Shown here one piece after another: positions 8,452 to 18,000 of a stretch of DNA of 64,000 bases. The stretch is from contig LVKA01000023.1 in assembly GCA_001709035.1 (NCBI GenBank), positions 1 to 64,000 on the forward strand, read 5' to 3'. Each line of letters opens with the position of its first letter. Position 1 is the first letter of the stretch. The notes beneath the pieces were generated by a model, which saw nothing but the letters and a program-made list of their open reading frames with translations, was not told the origin of the DNA and searched no databases. The stretch is from Candidatus Thiodiazotropha endoloripes (GTDB taxonomy: Bacteria > Pseudomonadota > Gammaproteobacteria > Chromatiales > Chromatiaceae). Both the position numbers and the translations under genes were made by a program.

Positions 8452-9920
8452 AATTGGCCTCCGGGCGTTGCCGGTATCACGGTTTGTATGTAGAGCTCGG
8501 TATTTTTTGCCTCGGCCGCGACGGCTTGCAGTCCATCACCGATCGGGGCGATCAGAACTGTGGCCGTCAGCAGGGCGATGCCGAACAGTGAAGCCGTAGC
8601 CAGGGAGAGACCGGGCAATTGTTGATGCTCAGGCTGTTCGGATGTGGTCTCGGCTGAGCTGTAGAGTTTCACCACGATGCGAAATAGATAACTTGTCTCG
8701 ATTACCGTGGCCAAAAGAAATACCAGCAGACCGATCAGATAGAGTGGCTCGCTCTGGGCGGCCAGCTCGGTGATCAGGGTGAATTTGGCCCAGAAGCCGG
8801 GTAGGGGGGGAACCCCAACCAGGGAGAGGGCGAACAGGGTGAACAGTGCCGCACCAACCGGTGACCTTTTGGCCGCTCCGGTCAACCGCTCGAGCGATCC
8901 GCCCCAGCCATCGGCTAGCATGAAGAGTCCCGTTTTGATCACCAGATGGTGAAGCGACAGGGCCAGCAGGGCCAACAGCCCCCGCTCATCCGGTAAGGAG
9001 AGGGCGATAAAGATGATGCCCAGTTGACCGATCGAGGAGAAGCCGAGCATACGTCGCATATCCTTCGCCCGCCAGGCCGCGAATTCACCACTGATAACCC
9101 CCAGTATGCCGAGTATGAGAACAATCTGTACCGCTTCCGGCTGATCAAATATCAGCACCAGCAGCCGCAGTATGATCAGCAGTGCCAGTTTCGACAGCAA
9201 TCCGGCAAGGAAGCCGGAGAGCCGACTGGAGGCGGTGGCATAGATCTCCGGCACCCAGGCGTTGACCGGAAACAGTTCCGCTTTGACACCGATACCGATC
9301 AGGATCAGCAGGTAGGCGGTCAATCCCAGTCGATTGTTTAGCAGTTCCGGCGCCAGTTGTGCCAGATGGGCCAGGTTGAGGGTGCCGGTCTGGCTGTAGA
9401 TCAGTGCGATACCGAGCAGCGTCAACACGGAACCGATACCGCTCAAGATCAGATATCGAAAAGTTGCGGCGTAAGCGGCTGAGGTGCTGGAAGCAACCAC
9501 CAGCCCGAAGGTGGCCACGGCAGCCAGTTCATAAAAGACATACAGATTGAACAGATCGCCGGAGAGCGCCAGTCCGGTCGAGGCGGCAACCAGTAGCAGC
9601 ATCAGGGCCTGTCGTCTGGCCGTATCCTGATTCAAACCATAGGGCCAGCAGATCAATCCCAGCAGCTGTACCGCAAAGGCAAACAACAGGGCCAGTGAGT
9701 CCAGGTAGAGATTGATGCCATATGGGGCATCAAATCCACCAATCGCAACCGACAATGGCAGGCTGATGTCGCTAAACCAGAGATTGCCCAACAACCAACA
9801 ACCATAACCCAGAATGATCGGTCCGAGCCATAAGCCAAGAGCCTGGGAGAGACGCATCACCACAGGCAGTAAGAAGGCGCCAAGCAGAGGCAGGGCGATG
9901 GTCAGCACCAGGTTGTTCAT
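8448..9920 (-). CDS. mbxH: MbxH/MrpD-like antiporter subunit
   Basis: A 490-residue membrane protein with some 14 hydrophobic helices, of the MrpD/NuoN-like antiporter family. Visible motifs include GVKAELFPVNAWVPEIYATA and the LVGVPPLPGFWAK loop, which in this family carry charged residues of the ion channel. It starts with an ATGA overlap on the MrpC-like gene and ends with an ATGA overlap on the NuoL-like gene. Confidence 0.85.
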   Translation of the reverse strand: MNNLVLTIALPLLGAFLLPVVMRLSQALGLWLGPIILGYGCWLLGNLWFSDISLPLSVAIGGFDAPYGINLYLDSLALLFAFAVQLLGLICWPYGLNQDTARRQALMLLLVAASTGLALSGDLFNLYVFYELAAVATFGLVVASSTSAAYAATFRYLILSGIGSVLTLLGIALIYSQTGTLNLAHLAQLAPELLNNRLGLTAYLLILIGIGVKAELFPVNAWVPEIYATASSRLSGFLAGLLSKLALLIILRLLVLIFDQPEAVQIVLILGILGVISGEFAAWRAKDMRRMLGFSSIGQLGIIFIALSLPDERGLLALLALSLHHLVIKTGLFMLADGWGGSLERLTGAAKRSPVGAALFTLFALSLVGVPPLPGFWAKFTLITELAAQSEPLYLIGLLVFLLATVIETSYLFRIVVKLYSSAETTSEQPEHQQLPGLSLATASLFGIALLTATVLIAPIGDGLQAVAAEAKNTELYIQTVIPATPGGQL

Positions 9921-10396
9921 GCATCGCCTCCTCGGGATTCAGCGGTATGCGCCGGAAGCGGTGACAGGGGCCGCTCACCGAGTGGTGCATCCTGACTGAT
10001 GTCCCTGCGGATTCCCGCACTGGCGGCTATTTCAGCATCCATTTTTTCCGCCACTTCACGACGCTTCAGGTTGCCATAGCGCTGGCGGATACGAATCAAT
10101 ATGCTGACAGCCAGTGCCTGGATGCCGACGCCAATCACAATCGCGGTCAGCACCATCGCCTGGGGAACCGGATCGACCATCGCCGGTTGGTCGGTTCGTT
10201 GCATCAGAATCGGTGCCACCGCATCCCAGCGATAGCCGGAGAGCACCAGCATCAGGTTGGCTCCCGCTTCGGCAATCACCAGCGCAAGCACCATGCGGAA
10301 CAGGTGGCTGCTGAGCACCACACCGGCCAGGCCGATAATCACCAGCCCCAGGGCCGTGACATAGAGTATCAGTTCAAGCGTCACACCCGGGATCAT
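9917..10396 (-). CDS. mbxG: MbxG/MrpC-like subunit
   Basis: A 159-residue NuoK/MrpC-family membrane protein. Three hydrophobic helices occupy the first 100 residues, with the family segment PQAMVLTAIVIGVGIQALAVSILIR written here as two parts: PQAMVLTAIVIG then VGIQALAV. The last 50 residues are polar and charged and probably cytoplasmic; they are longer than in typical MrpC. It overlaps both neighbours by ATGA, consistent with one polycistronic message. Confidence 0.85.
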   Translation of the reverse strand: MIPGVTLELILYVTALGLVIIGLAGVVLSSHLFRMVLALVIAEAGANLMLVLSGYRWDAVAPILMQRTDQPAMVDPVPQAMVLTAIVIGVGIQALAVSILIRIRQRYGNLKRREVAEKMDAEIAASAGIRRDISQDAPLGERPLSPLPAHTAESRGGDA

Positions 10397-11079
10397 TGTT
10401 CAGACTCCGTTTGTGCAAGGTTGGAGAGCAGGCTTGCCAACTCGGCGCCGACCTTCAAACCCACAGCGATATAGAGCAGCGGCAGGGTGCCGGCGGATAT
10501 CAGTGCACCAAGGGTATCCTGATTGAGCATCGGTTGCAGAAATGCCTGGCCCTCCCCCAGGGCGGCAAGTCCGATGAGAATAAAGCTGGCACCGGCAAAG
10601 GCTTCGATGACACTCAGGATAGAGTGGTGCAGGCGCGCCCCGGGTCGAGCCAACAGAGGCAGGAAAAAGGCTGCGGCAAGAATCACACCGCCCTGGAATC
10701 CGCCACCCGGTGTCAGATGGCCATGAAAGATGATGTAAAAGCCGATCGTCAGCAGAAACGGAAAGATCAAGGCGCCGCCATGAAAGAGCACAAATCCGCC
10801 TTTGCGCTGAGTGCCTGTGGTGGTATGTCGACGACCCAGCACCAGCCCGGCGGCCGAGGCGGCGGCAAACAGGATGGCAAGCTCCCCGAGCGTATCGATA
10901 CCCCGGTAGCCCAACACCACTGAGGTGACAATATTGGCTGCGCCGACCTCCTGGGGAGAGGCGGACTGAATGGCTTCGCCGATGCGCATTGGCGGACTGC
11001 CGAAATCGAGGCCGCTGGCGATCGCTAGCAGCATGAAACCCAGGCCGCCGGCAAACAACAGGCCGGTGAGTTTACGCAT
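10393..11079 (-). CDS. mbxF: MbhE-MrpB fusion (MbxF-like) subunit
   Basis: About 228 residues. The first 90 resemble MbhE, the C-terminal piece of MrpA, with the motif VVLGYRGIDTLGE. The rest is MrpB-like, with HGHLTPGGGFQGGV and a GLKVGAELAS ending. I start at the ATG at 11079 (MRKLTG), preceded by AGGGGGA about 8 bases upstream; the longer frame from 11103 lacks such a site. The start overlaps the end of the MbhD-like gene. Fusing the E and F functions in one chain is noted as a variation on the usual arrangement. Confidence 0.8.
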   Translation of the reverse strand: MRKLTGLLFAGGLGFMLLAIASGLDFGSPPMRIGEAIQSASPQEVGAANIVTSVVLGYRGIDTLGELAILFAAASAAGLVLGRRHTTTGTQRKGGFVLFHGGALIFPFLLTIGFYIIFHGHLTPGGGFQGGVILAAAFFLPLLARPGARLHHSILSVIEAFAGASFILIGLAALGEGQAFLQPMLNQDTLGALISAGTLPLLYIAVGLKVGAELASLLSNLAQTESEQ

Positions 11080-11383
11080 CTTCTTTCCCCCTGGTTGAAG
11101 CACTCAGCAGATTGCTGTTGTCACTTCCACTGTCGATCTGCCACAAGCCCAGGCGTCGCAGCGCCAAAGCCAGGATCAAACTGCTCAGACCGGCACCGAC
11201 AGCGGCTTCGGTCATTGCTACATCCGGTGCCCGCATCAGGGCAAACAGCAGCGCCAAACCGAGCGACACCACGGATGCGGCGGCTACCGCAGCGAGATGG
11301 TTTTTGACCACCAGTGCCAACACCGCACTGCTTAACATCATGATCCCCAGGATCAGGGCGATCCAAAGTTCTACTTCACTCAT
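11072..11383 (-). CDS. mbxD: MbxD/MbhD-like subunit (MrpA C-terminal domain)
   Basis: A 103-residue protein of three hydrophobic helices containing RAPDVAMTEAAVGAGLSS, the signature of the hydrogenase subunit MbhD/DUF4040 family. This family corresponds to the part of MrpA beyond its antiporter core. The frame stays open to 11524, but the ATG at 11383 (MSEVELW) overlaps the stop of the MrpG-like gene by four bases and gives the family length, so the upstream extension is rejected. Confidence 0.8.
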   Translation of the reverse strand: MSEVELWIALILGIMMLSSAVLALVVKNHLAAVAAASVVSLGLALLFALMRAPDVAMTEAAVGAGLSSLILALALRRLGLWQIDSGSDNSNLLSASTRGKEDA

Positions 11384-11697
11384 CGGTCGGCCTCTCCAGT
11401 ATGGCTGACGGTAGCCTTGCTCCAGGGTTTTACTCCGGCCTTCAGCAGTGCCCGGGCAATAGTCGAAGAGCCGAGTGGATTGGTAATCAGAATCAGCACG
11501 CCGATCACCAACAGCTTCGACCACCAGGCAGGGTAGAGCAGAGCGATGCCGATCAATAGGCAGAGCGAGCCAAGGGTAACCGCCTTGGTACCTGCCTGGA
11601 TGCGGTTATAGACATCGGGCATTCGGATCAGTCCAATGGCACCGAACAGGGTGAAGGCGGCACCGATAACAAGAAACAGATCGGCAATCAGTCTCAT
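11380..11697 (-). CDS. mbxC: MbxC/MrpG-like subunit
   Basis: A 105-residue MrpG/PhaG-family protein. The diagnostic segment is GLIRMPDVYNRIQAGTKAVTLG (residues about 22-43: R-M-P-D-x-Y-x-R, then K-x-x-T-L-G), followed by two further helices. It is an accessory subunit of the Mrp antiporter module. Its ATG overlaps the stop of the MrpF-like gene (TGATG). Confidence 0.85.
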   Translation of the reverse strand: MRLIADLFLVIGAAFTLFGAIGLIRMPDVYNRIQAGTKAVTLGSLCLLIGIALLYPAWWSKLLVIGVLILITNPLGSSTIARALLKAGVKPWSKATVSHTGEADR

Positions 11698-11960
11698 CAG
11701 CCGTTCCCCTCAATCGTACGGGCAATGGCGACAACACCGACAAATGCCAATGTGCCATAGATCAGAGCTACATCCAGATAGAGCGGGCTGCCCAGCAGGG
11801 CAGCGAGGATCACCAATCCCGATGTCGTGATCACCGCCAGGGTATCGGCGGCTACCACCCGGTCCGGGGCTGTGGGACCCAGGATGAGGCGCAACAGACT
11901 GAGTAGTACCGCAGCACCCAACAAGCCCAGTGCCACGATCTCCAATAGGGTTAATGTCAT
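11697..11960 (-). CDS. mbxB: MbxB/MrpF-like subunit
   Basis: An 87-residue protein with three hydrophobic helices and the MrpF motif GPTAPDRVVAADTL (about residues 28-41), then a short charged tail. It is a membrane subunit of the Mrp module. It starts with an ATGA overlap on the MrpE-like gene. Confidence 0.85.
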   Translation of the reverse strand: MTLTLLEIVALGLLGAAVLLSLLRLILGPTAPDRVVAADTLAVITTSGLVILAALLGSPLYLDVALIYGTLAFVGVVAIARTIEGNG

Positions 11961-12484
11961 AACACGAAGCCTTTCAGATGTTGTTCAAATTTACTGGTGA
12001 TGGCCTGGGTGGTGGATGCCAGATCACTCCCCGGGGGACAGTCGACCCAATGCACCAACAGCACCTGATCCTGCACATCGACAGTCAGGGTGCCGGGGGT
12101 CAGGGTAATGCTGTTGGCCAGAATAAGCCGGCCTAGCGGTGATTTGAGATTGGTCTCCACCTCAACCACAGCCGGTTGCAAAGGCAGTGAAGGACTCAGG
12201 ACCCGTCGGGCCATATCGAGGTTGGCTTGGACCAGCGCTACAGTGAAGGTGCCAAGGTAGCGCAGCAATGGAAGCAGGGCGGTCGGTGAGATGATCAGCC
12301 CGGTGAGGATGCTGAGGTGAGGTCGGCTTGCCAGGGTGACAATCAGAGCGACCACCACACCGGCAGCCATCTCCGTTGTATCCAGATTGCCGACCAACAG
12401 CATCCAGAGTGCAAATACAAGCAGGAAGAGAAACAGTCCGTGGACAAAACCGGGTTCAGGTTGTTGTATGGACTTCGTCATCAT
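11957..12484 (-). CDS. mbxA: MbxA/MrpE-like subunit, first gene of the operon
   Basis: A protein of about 175 residues with two N-terminal hydrophobic helices and a C-terminal soluble part with the MrpE signature LANSITLTPGTLTVDV. The frame also has a GTG at 12496. An AAAGG sequence lies directly against that GTG but at workable distance from the ATG at 12484, which I prefer. The 112 bases up to the alpha-E gene must hold the operon promoter unless transcription reads through from the Anbu-associated genes. I see no convincing -35/-10 pair there. Confidence 0.8.
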   Translation of the reverse strand: MMTKSIQQPEPGFVHGLFLFLLVFALWMLLVGNLDTTEMAAGVVVALIVTLASRPHLSILTGLIISPTALLPLLRYLGTFTVALVQANLDMARRVLSPSLPLQPAVVEVETNLKSPLGRLILANSITLTPGTLTVDVQDQVLLVHWVDCPPGSDLASTTQAITSKFEQHLKGFVL

Positions 12485-12596
12485 ACTCGGAGTCACCTTT
12501 TTGTTGTGGTTGTGGGTACTATTGTACGCGTTATTTCGTTATCAAATCATCTTTATGTTACAACCCGATGACGCCACTCAATATTCCATTTGTCAA

Positions 12597-13541
12597 TCAT
12601 GCGGCTGACATCAGCGCAGGCGGGAAATAGGCTTTTGAAATCGCTTCATGCAGGGTGCCAAAATCGATCTGTAAATCGTCAATAAACTCATGCAGCTCAT
12701 TGTTATCCATCTTATCCGTCAACATCTCTGTCAGGCGGGTATCGATCTTTTTCAGTACTTTTAGCGGTGTTCTGTTTTTCGGTAGACGGGAGAGATTGAA
12801 ACGGATGTTTTCCGTGCAATAATTTATTGAACGGGGAAAACCCTGTGTTTTAAAGAGGAACTGTAGAACGTCCTTACGATTGATTCTGACCTGCATATGT
12901 TGTCGATACATTTGATAAGCACTGAGTGACTTCAACATACTCATCCATAGAATGTCTTCAAATGGCGCCAGTTCAGGTGCCTCTTCCGAGAGTGGATTTT
13001 CGGGTCGTACATCGATGATACGTGTTGTCATATCGGCACGTTCCAGTTTTCGTCCCAAATTGAGAAAGCGGTAGGCCATGTCGTGATTCATACTGCCGGC
13101 CAGTAGCCCGGTCATCAGCTGTGAGCCAGCAATGATATGTTCCAGGTAAGATTGGCGGCCCTGGCGGGAAAAGCTGCTCTGTTTTCGCTCCAGGGCAGTC
13201 TGGTAATAACTGTTGATCGACTCCCAGGCTTCCCGCGGTAATATGTCGCGTATGGTGCGGGCATTCTCTCGCAATGCGCAGAGGGTGCTGATGATGGAGC
13301 TGGAATTGTATTCATCGTTGATCAAAAAATTCGCCACCCGGCGCTCGGTAAATTCCGGATGACGTGCCAGATAGGACTCGTAACAGCCCAGCAGGTTGAT
13401 CAGTGCATCCCAGCCTGGGGCACCCTTGGGCGGTAGATCCAGCATCAGATTGGTGTTGACGGTGATCAGACGCGCGGTGTTTTCAGCCCGTTCCTGATAA
13501 CGTCCTATCCAGTATATGGTTTGTGCGACTCGGGATAGCAT
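12597..13541 (-). CDS. Alpha-E domain protein (DUF403)
   Basis: A 314-residue, almost wholly helical protein beginning MLSRVAQTIYWIGRYQERAE, the recognisable start of the alpha-E (DUF403) family. A GAGGAG ribosome site lies 6 bases before the ATG. Alpha-E proteins are known to be encoded with circularly permuted ATP-grasp enzymes and transglutaminase-like proteins in a predicted peptide-synthesis or protein-tagging system. Here it is the last of three co-directed genes, 21 bases after the ATP-grasp gene. Its biochemical role is not established. Confidence 0.85.
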   Translation of the reverse strand: MLSRVAQTIYWIGRYQERAENTARLITVNTNLMLDLPPKGAPGWDALINLLGCYESYLARHPEFTERRVANFLINDEYNSSSIISTLCALRENARTIRDILPREAWESINSYYQTALERKQSSFSRQGRQSYLEHIIAGSQLMTGLLAGSMNHDMAYRFLNLGRKLERADMTTRIIDVRPENPLSEEAPELAPFEDILWMSMLKSLSAYQMYRQHMQVRINRKDVLQFLFKTQGFPRSINYCTENIRFNLSRLPKNRTPLKVLKKIDTRLTEMLTDKMDNNELHEFIDDLQIDFGTLHEAISKAYFPPALMSAA

Positions 13542-13562
13542 TGTTTACTCCTCAAATAGGCC

Positions 13563-15008
13563 CTAACTGTCCACGATCCAGGTATCCTTGCTGCCGCCAC
13601 CCTGGGATGAGTTCACCACCAGGGATCCTTTACGCAGTGCCACCCGGGTCAGCCCACCGGTGGTCACCTCCATCGACTTGCCGCTGAGGATGAACGGCCT
13701 CAGATCAACATGTCTGGGTTCTAGCAAACCGCCATTGATTGTGGGTACCGTAGAGATCGCCAGGGTTGGTTGTGCAATGTAGTTACGGGGATTCTTCTCA
13801 ATCAGCTTACGAAAGGTCTCTCGCTCCTGTCGGGACGATGACGGACCCACCAGCAGACCGTAACCACCCGATTCGTTGGCGGGTTTTACCACCAGCTCTT
13901 TAAGATGATCCAGGATATAATCACAGGATGGTTTGTCGATACAGCGCCAGGTTGGCACATTCGGTACGATGGGTTCCTGGTCCAGATAGTAGCGAATGAT
14001 ATCGGGCACAAAGGAGTAGACCACTTTGTCATCCGCCACACCGGCCCCCGGGGCATTGGCCATCGCTACATTACCCGCTTTCCAGGCCCGCATCAGACCG
14101 GGAACACCCAGCATCGAGTCGGCATTGAATGCCTCCGGATCAAGAAACAGATCATCGATACGGCGATAGATCACATCCACCCGGGAGTGCCCTTCGATAT
14201 TGCGCATATAGACACAATCATCCTTCTCAACAACCAGGTCGCGTCCCTCAACCAGCTCACATCCCATCTGTTGTGCCAGATAGGCATGTTCGAAGTAGGC
14301 TGAGTTGTAGATACCCGGGGTGAGTACCACGATCTCCGGATTATCTCCGGGACGGGGTGACAGGGCAGAGAGAGTATCGAACAGTTCGGATGGATAGTCA
14401 TCGATGGGCAGGGGACTGTAGGTTTCGAACAGTTCCGGGAACACCCGTTTGGTTACCAGTCGATTCTCCAGCATATAGGAAACCCCGGAGGGGACTCTCA
14501 GATTATCCTCCAGTACATAGATCTCACCCTTGTCGTCGCGGACCAGATCACTGCCGCAGATATGCGCCCAGACACCCAGTGGTGGATTGACACCGATACA
14601 TTGTTCACGGAAGTTTTCGGAATCTGCCAGCACTTCCGCCGGAAACACCTTGTCCTTGACGATCTGCTGTTTGTGATAAAGATCATCAATGAAAAGATTG
14701 AGTGCTTCGACCCGCTGCTTAAGACCGGATTCGATCCGGTCCCACTCTTTTTTCGGGATCAGTCGGGGCACGATATCGAACGGCCAGACCCGATCGATGG
14801 AACCCTCCTCTTCGGTATAGACGCGAAAGGTAATGCCCATCTGTTTGATCGCCAGTTCGGCACCCAGCTGGCGGGATGCCAGCTCTCCCTTATCGAGCTT
14901 ACCCAGATAGCTGATCAGTTTACGGGCATAGCCTCTGGCATGACCGTTGGGTGTGATCAGTTCATCGAAGAATGGATGGTTTTCAAAGGACTCCCGATTG
15001 ATGGTCAT
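13563..15008 (-). CDS. Circularly permuted type 2 ATP-grasp protein (DUF404/DUF407)
   Basis: A 481-residue member of the circularly permuted ATP-grasp family. Recognisable segments are EDNLRVPSGVSYMLENR (about 170-190), RVDVIYRRIDDLFLDPE (about 272-288), NAPGAGVADDK and the phosphate-binding-like ESGGYGLLVGP (about 380-390). It would ligate a carboxylate to an amine using ATP; its substrate is unknown. The ATG overlaps the stop of the transglutaminase gene by four bases. Association with alpha-E, transglutaminase and Anbu is a known conserved neighbourhood. Confidence 0.85.
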   Translation of the reverse strand: MTINRESFENHPFFDELITPNGHARGYARKLISYLGKLDKGELASRQLGAELAIKQMGITFRVYTEEEGSIDRVWPFDIVPRLIPKKEWDRIESGLKQRVEALNLFIDDLYHKQQIVKDKVFPAEVLADSENFREQCIGVNPPLGVWAHICGSDLVRDDKGEIYVLEDNLRVPSGVSYMLENRLVTKRVFPELFETYSPLPIDDYPSELFDTLSALSPRPGDNPEIVVLTPGIYNSAYFEHAYLAQQMGCELVEGRDLVVEKDDCVYMRNIEGHSRVDVIYRRIDDLFLDPEAFNADSMLGVPGLMRAWKAGNVAMANAPGAGVADDKVVYSFVPDIIRYYLDQEPIVPNVPTWRCIDKPSCDYILDHLKELVVKPANESGGYGLLVGPSSSRQERETFRKLIEKNPRNYIAQPTLAISTVPTINGGLLEPRHVDLRPFILSGKSMEVTTGGLTRVALRKGSLVVNSSQGGGSKDTWIVDS

Positions 15009-18000
15009 CTTGAGCCTCCCGGGTTGGTGCGAAGATCCAGGGTATAGGGGAAATCCGGATTGATCCTCTCTTCACTCAAATTGATCGTGCCGCCGGTATG
15101 GCCATGGTCATGGAAGCGGGCCAGGCGCCGGGCTTCGGCTTCGTTTGCATTGACTGGAAAGGTTTCATAGTGGCGTCCACCGGGATGGGCGACATGGTAG
15201 ATGCAGCCACCCAGGGATGTGCGGTTCCAGGTATCCACGATGTCGAACACCAGTGGTGCATGACTGCCGATGGTGGGGTGCAAGCCGGAAGGCGGTTGCC
15301 AGGCTTTGAAGCGAACTCCCGCCACATACTCACCATGGGTGCCGGTATTGTGCAGTGGTAACGGCCTGCCATTGCAGGTGACCGCGTGTCGACCAGGCGT
15401 GATGCCTTTGATTCTGGTCTGCAGCCGTTCCACTGAGGAGTCTACAAAACGGGCGGTCCCCTGGACCGTCACCTCTTCTCCCAACACATTCCAGGGCTCG
15501 ATGGCGAAGCGTAACTCCAGCTCCAGATCATCCACATTGATGGTGCCGTAGCGGGGGAAGCGGAACTCCAGAAACGGATCAAACCATGGGGACTCAAATG
15601 CATAACCGGCGCGGTTGAGATCATTCACCACATCGGCCAGATCCCGGGCGACGAAATGGGGCAGCATAAACCGGTCGTGCAGTTCGGTACCCCAGCTGAC
15701 TGGTGCCCGGTCATAGGGGGTATCCCAGAAGCGGGCGATCAGAGCGCGTAGCAGCAACATCTGCAATGCACTCATCTGCGCGTGGGGTGGCATCTCAAAG
15801 CCACGGAATTCAACCAGGCCAAGACGGCCGCTGGGGCTGTCCGGAGAGTAGAGTTTATCGATACAGAATTCAGACCGGTGGGTGTTGCCGGTCAGATCCA
15901 CCAGCAGATGGCGAAGAATCCGGTCCACCAGCCAGGGGGCCGGAGTCTCCCCAGGGGGAATCTCGCTGAAGGCAATGCCCAGCTCACAGAGGGAGTCGTC
16001 CCTCGCCTCATCCACCCTGGGTGCCTGGGATGTGGGGCCGATGAAGAGTCCGGAAAAGAGGTAGGAGAGAGCCGGATGGTGTTGCCAATAGGTCAACAGA
16101 CTGCGTAGCAGATGTGGGCGTCGCAGTATCGGACTGTCAGCGGGATCGGCAGCACCGATGGTGACATGGTTGCCACCACCGGTACCCGAGTGGCGACCAT
16201 CGAGCATGAACTTCTCTGTGCCCAGGCGGGATTGTCTCGCCTCTTCATAGAGGGTCTGATTGAGCTGTACCAGATCCCGCCAACTGCTGCTGGGTTGAAT
16301 GTTGACCTCGATGACACCCGGGTCAGGTGTGATCTGCAGACGCTCCAGTCTGGGATCCTTGGGCGGTTCGTATCCCTCCATGATCACCCCGTAACCGGTC
16401 TCTACCGCTGCGGCCTCGATCGCATTGACCAGATCCAGATAGTGCTCCAGCTCAGTCAAAGGGGGCAGAAAAATATGCAGGTGACCCGACCTGGGTTCCA
16501 CACACAAGGCGGTCCGTATCAGAGCCTGGCCATCGATCTCGTCGTCCTGCTCAAACAGTGAGGGATCGTCGGCTGCCATGGGTGCTTCCGGCAGTGGGAT
16601 GGTCATACCACTTTGGGTCAGCCGCAGTCGATCTTTGATTTCCGGCTGTAACTGCCGTTCATCAAAGGGATCCCGGGGATGTATCTCCTGACGCTCCTCA
16701 GCCTTCTCCCAGCGTAGAGAGTCCAGTGGGAGTCGATAACCCATCGGTGAGTCGCCGGGTATCAGATACATATTGCCACGCCGGAAGTTCCAGGGATTGC
16801 TCACCCAGCTCTCCTGATGGTAGTCCCAGGCGATGGGCAGAGCGTAACCGACCACCTTCTGCAGACCCTGTTCAAAGACCCGGCGCAAGCGGCTCCGTTC
16901 CAGAGGATCCTTCAACTTGCTGTCGAGCACACCCACATTCGCCGGCAGGGTACCCTCTTTCCACAGATAGTAGATGTTGTCCTCCATGCCCGGTATCACA
17001 TAGCGGTCATCCAGCAGATTGAGGTGCTTCTGAATATGCCGGATCAATAACTGGGCATGGTGAGCATTGTATTCGCTCGATGAGTCGGGCTGGTCCAACA
17101 GTTCAGGGTGACTCCATACCGGTTGTTTGTCTTTGCGCCAGGCACAGGTCAGTGCCCAGCGGGGAAGGGGTTCTCCCGGATACCACTTACCCTGGCCATA
17201 GTGCAGAATGGCTTCAGTGGTAAATGCCTTTTTGAGCCGCTTCAGCAGATCCCCAGCCAGCGCCCGTTTATGGCGACCCAGGGCGGCGGTGTTCCATTCG
17301 GGGCTGTCCATGTCATCAATTGAGACAAAGGTTGGTTCACCCCCCATGGTGAGTCTTACGTCACCATACTGCAGTTGTTTATCCACAAAGTCACCTAGAC
17401 TGAGGATCGCCTGCCATTGGCTGTCACTGTAGGGTTTGGTGACCCGGGGATCTTCGTGGATCCGCTGAACATTGTTGGTATGGTGAAAAGTGACTTTGCA
17501 TTTATCCGTGGCGCCGACGATCGGGGCAGCACTGACCGGATCCGGTGTGCAGGCCAAGGGGATATGCCCCTCACCAGCAAACAGGCCGGAGGTGGGATCC
17601 AGACCGATCCAGCCAGCACCGGGTACGAACACCTCGGTCCAGGCATGAAGGTCGGTGAAATCCGCCTCAGGTCCGGAAGGGCCATCCAGGGACTTCTGGT
17701 CTGCCACCAGCTGAACCAGGTAGCCGGAGACAAACCGGGCTGCTAGTCCCAGGTGTCGTAAAATCTGAACCAATAGCCAGGCGCTGTCACGACAGGAGCC
17801 TTTGGCTTTGGTCAGGGTCTGCTCACAACTCTGAACACCCGGTTCCATGCGGATGGTGTAGTCGATATCCTGCTGCAGACGTTGGTTGAGTTCGACCAGG
17901 AAGTGGACAATATGGGGGCCCTGACCCGCTTCCTCCAGGGCTTGCGGTTTACCATCTGACTGATAACCGAAGCCGACCGGATCCGCCTTCAAACGCTTCA

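Noticed and set aside
11383-11524. 47-residue N-terminal extension of the MbhD-like protein
   Set aside because: Overlaps mrpG out of frame; the internal ATG gives an ATGA overlap and the family length.
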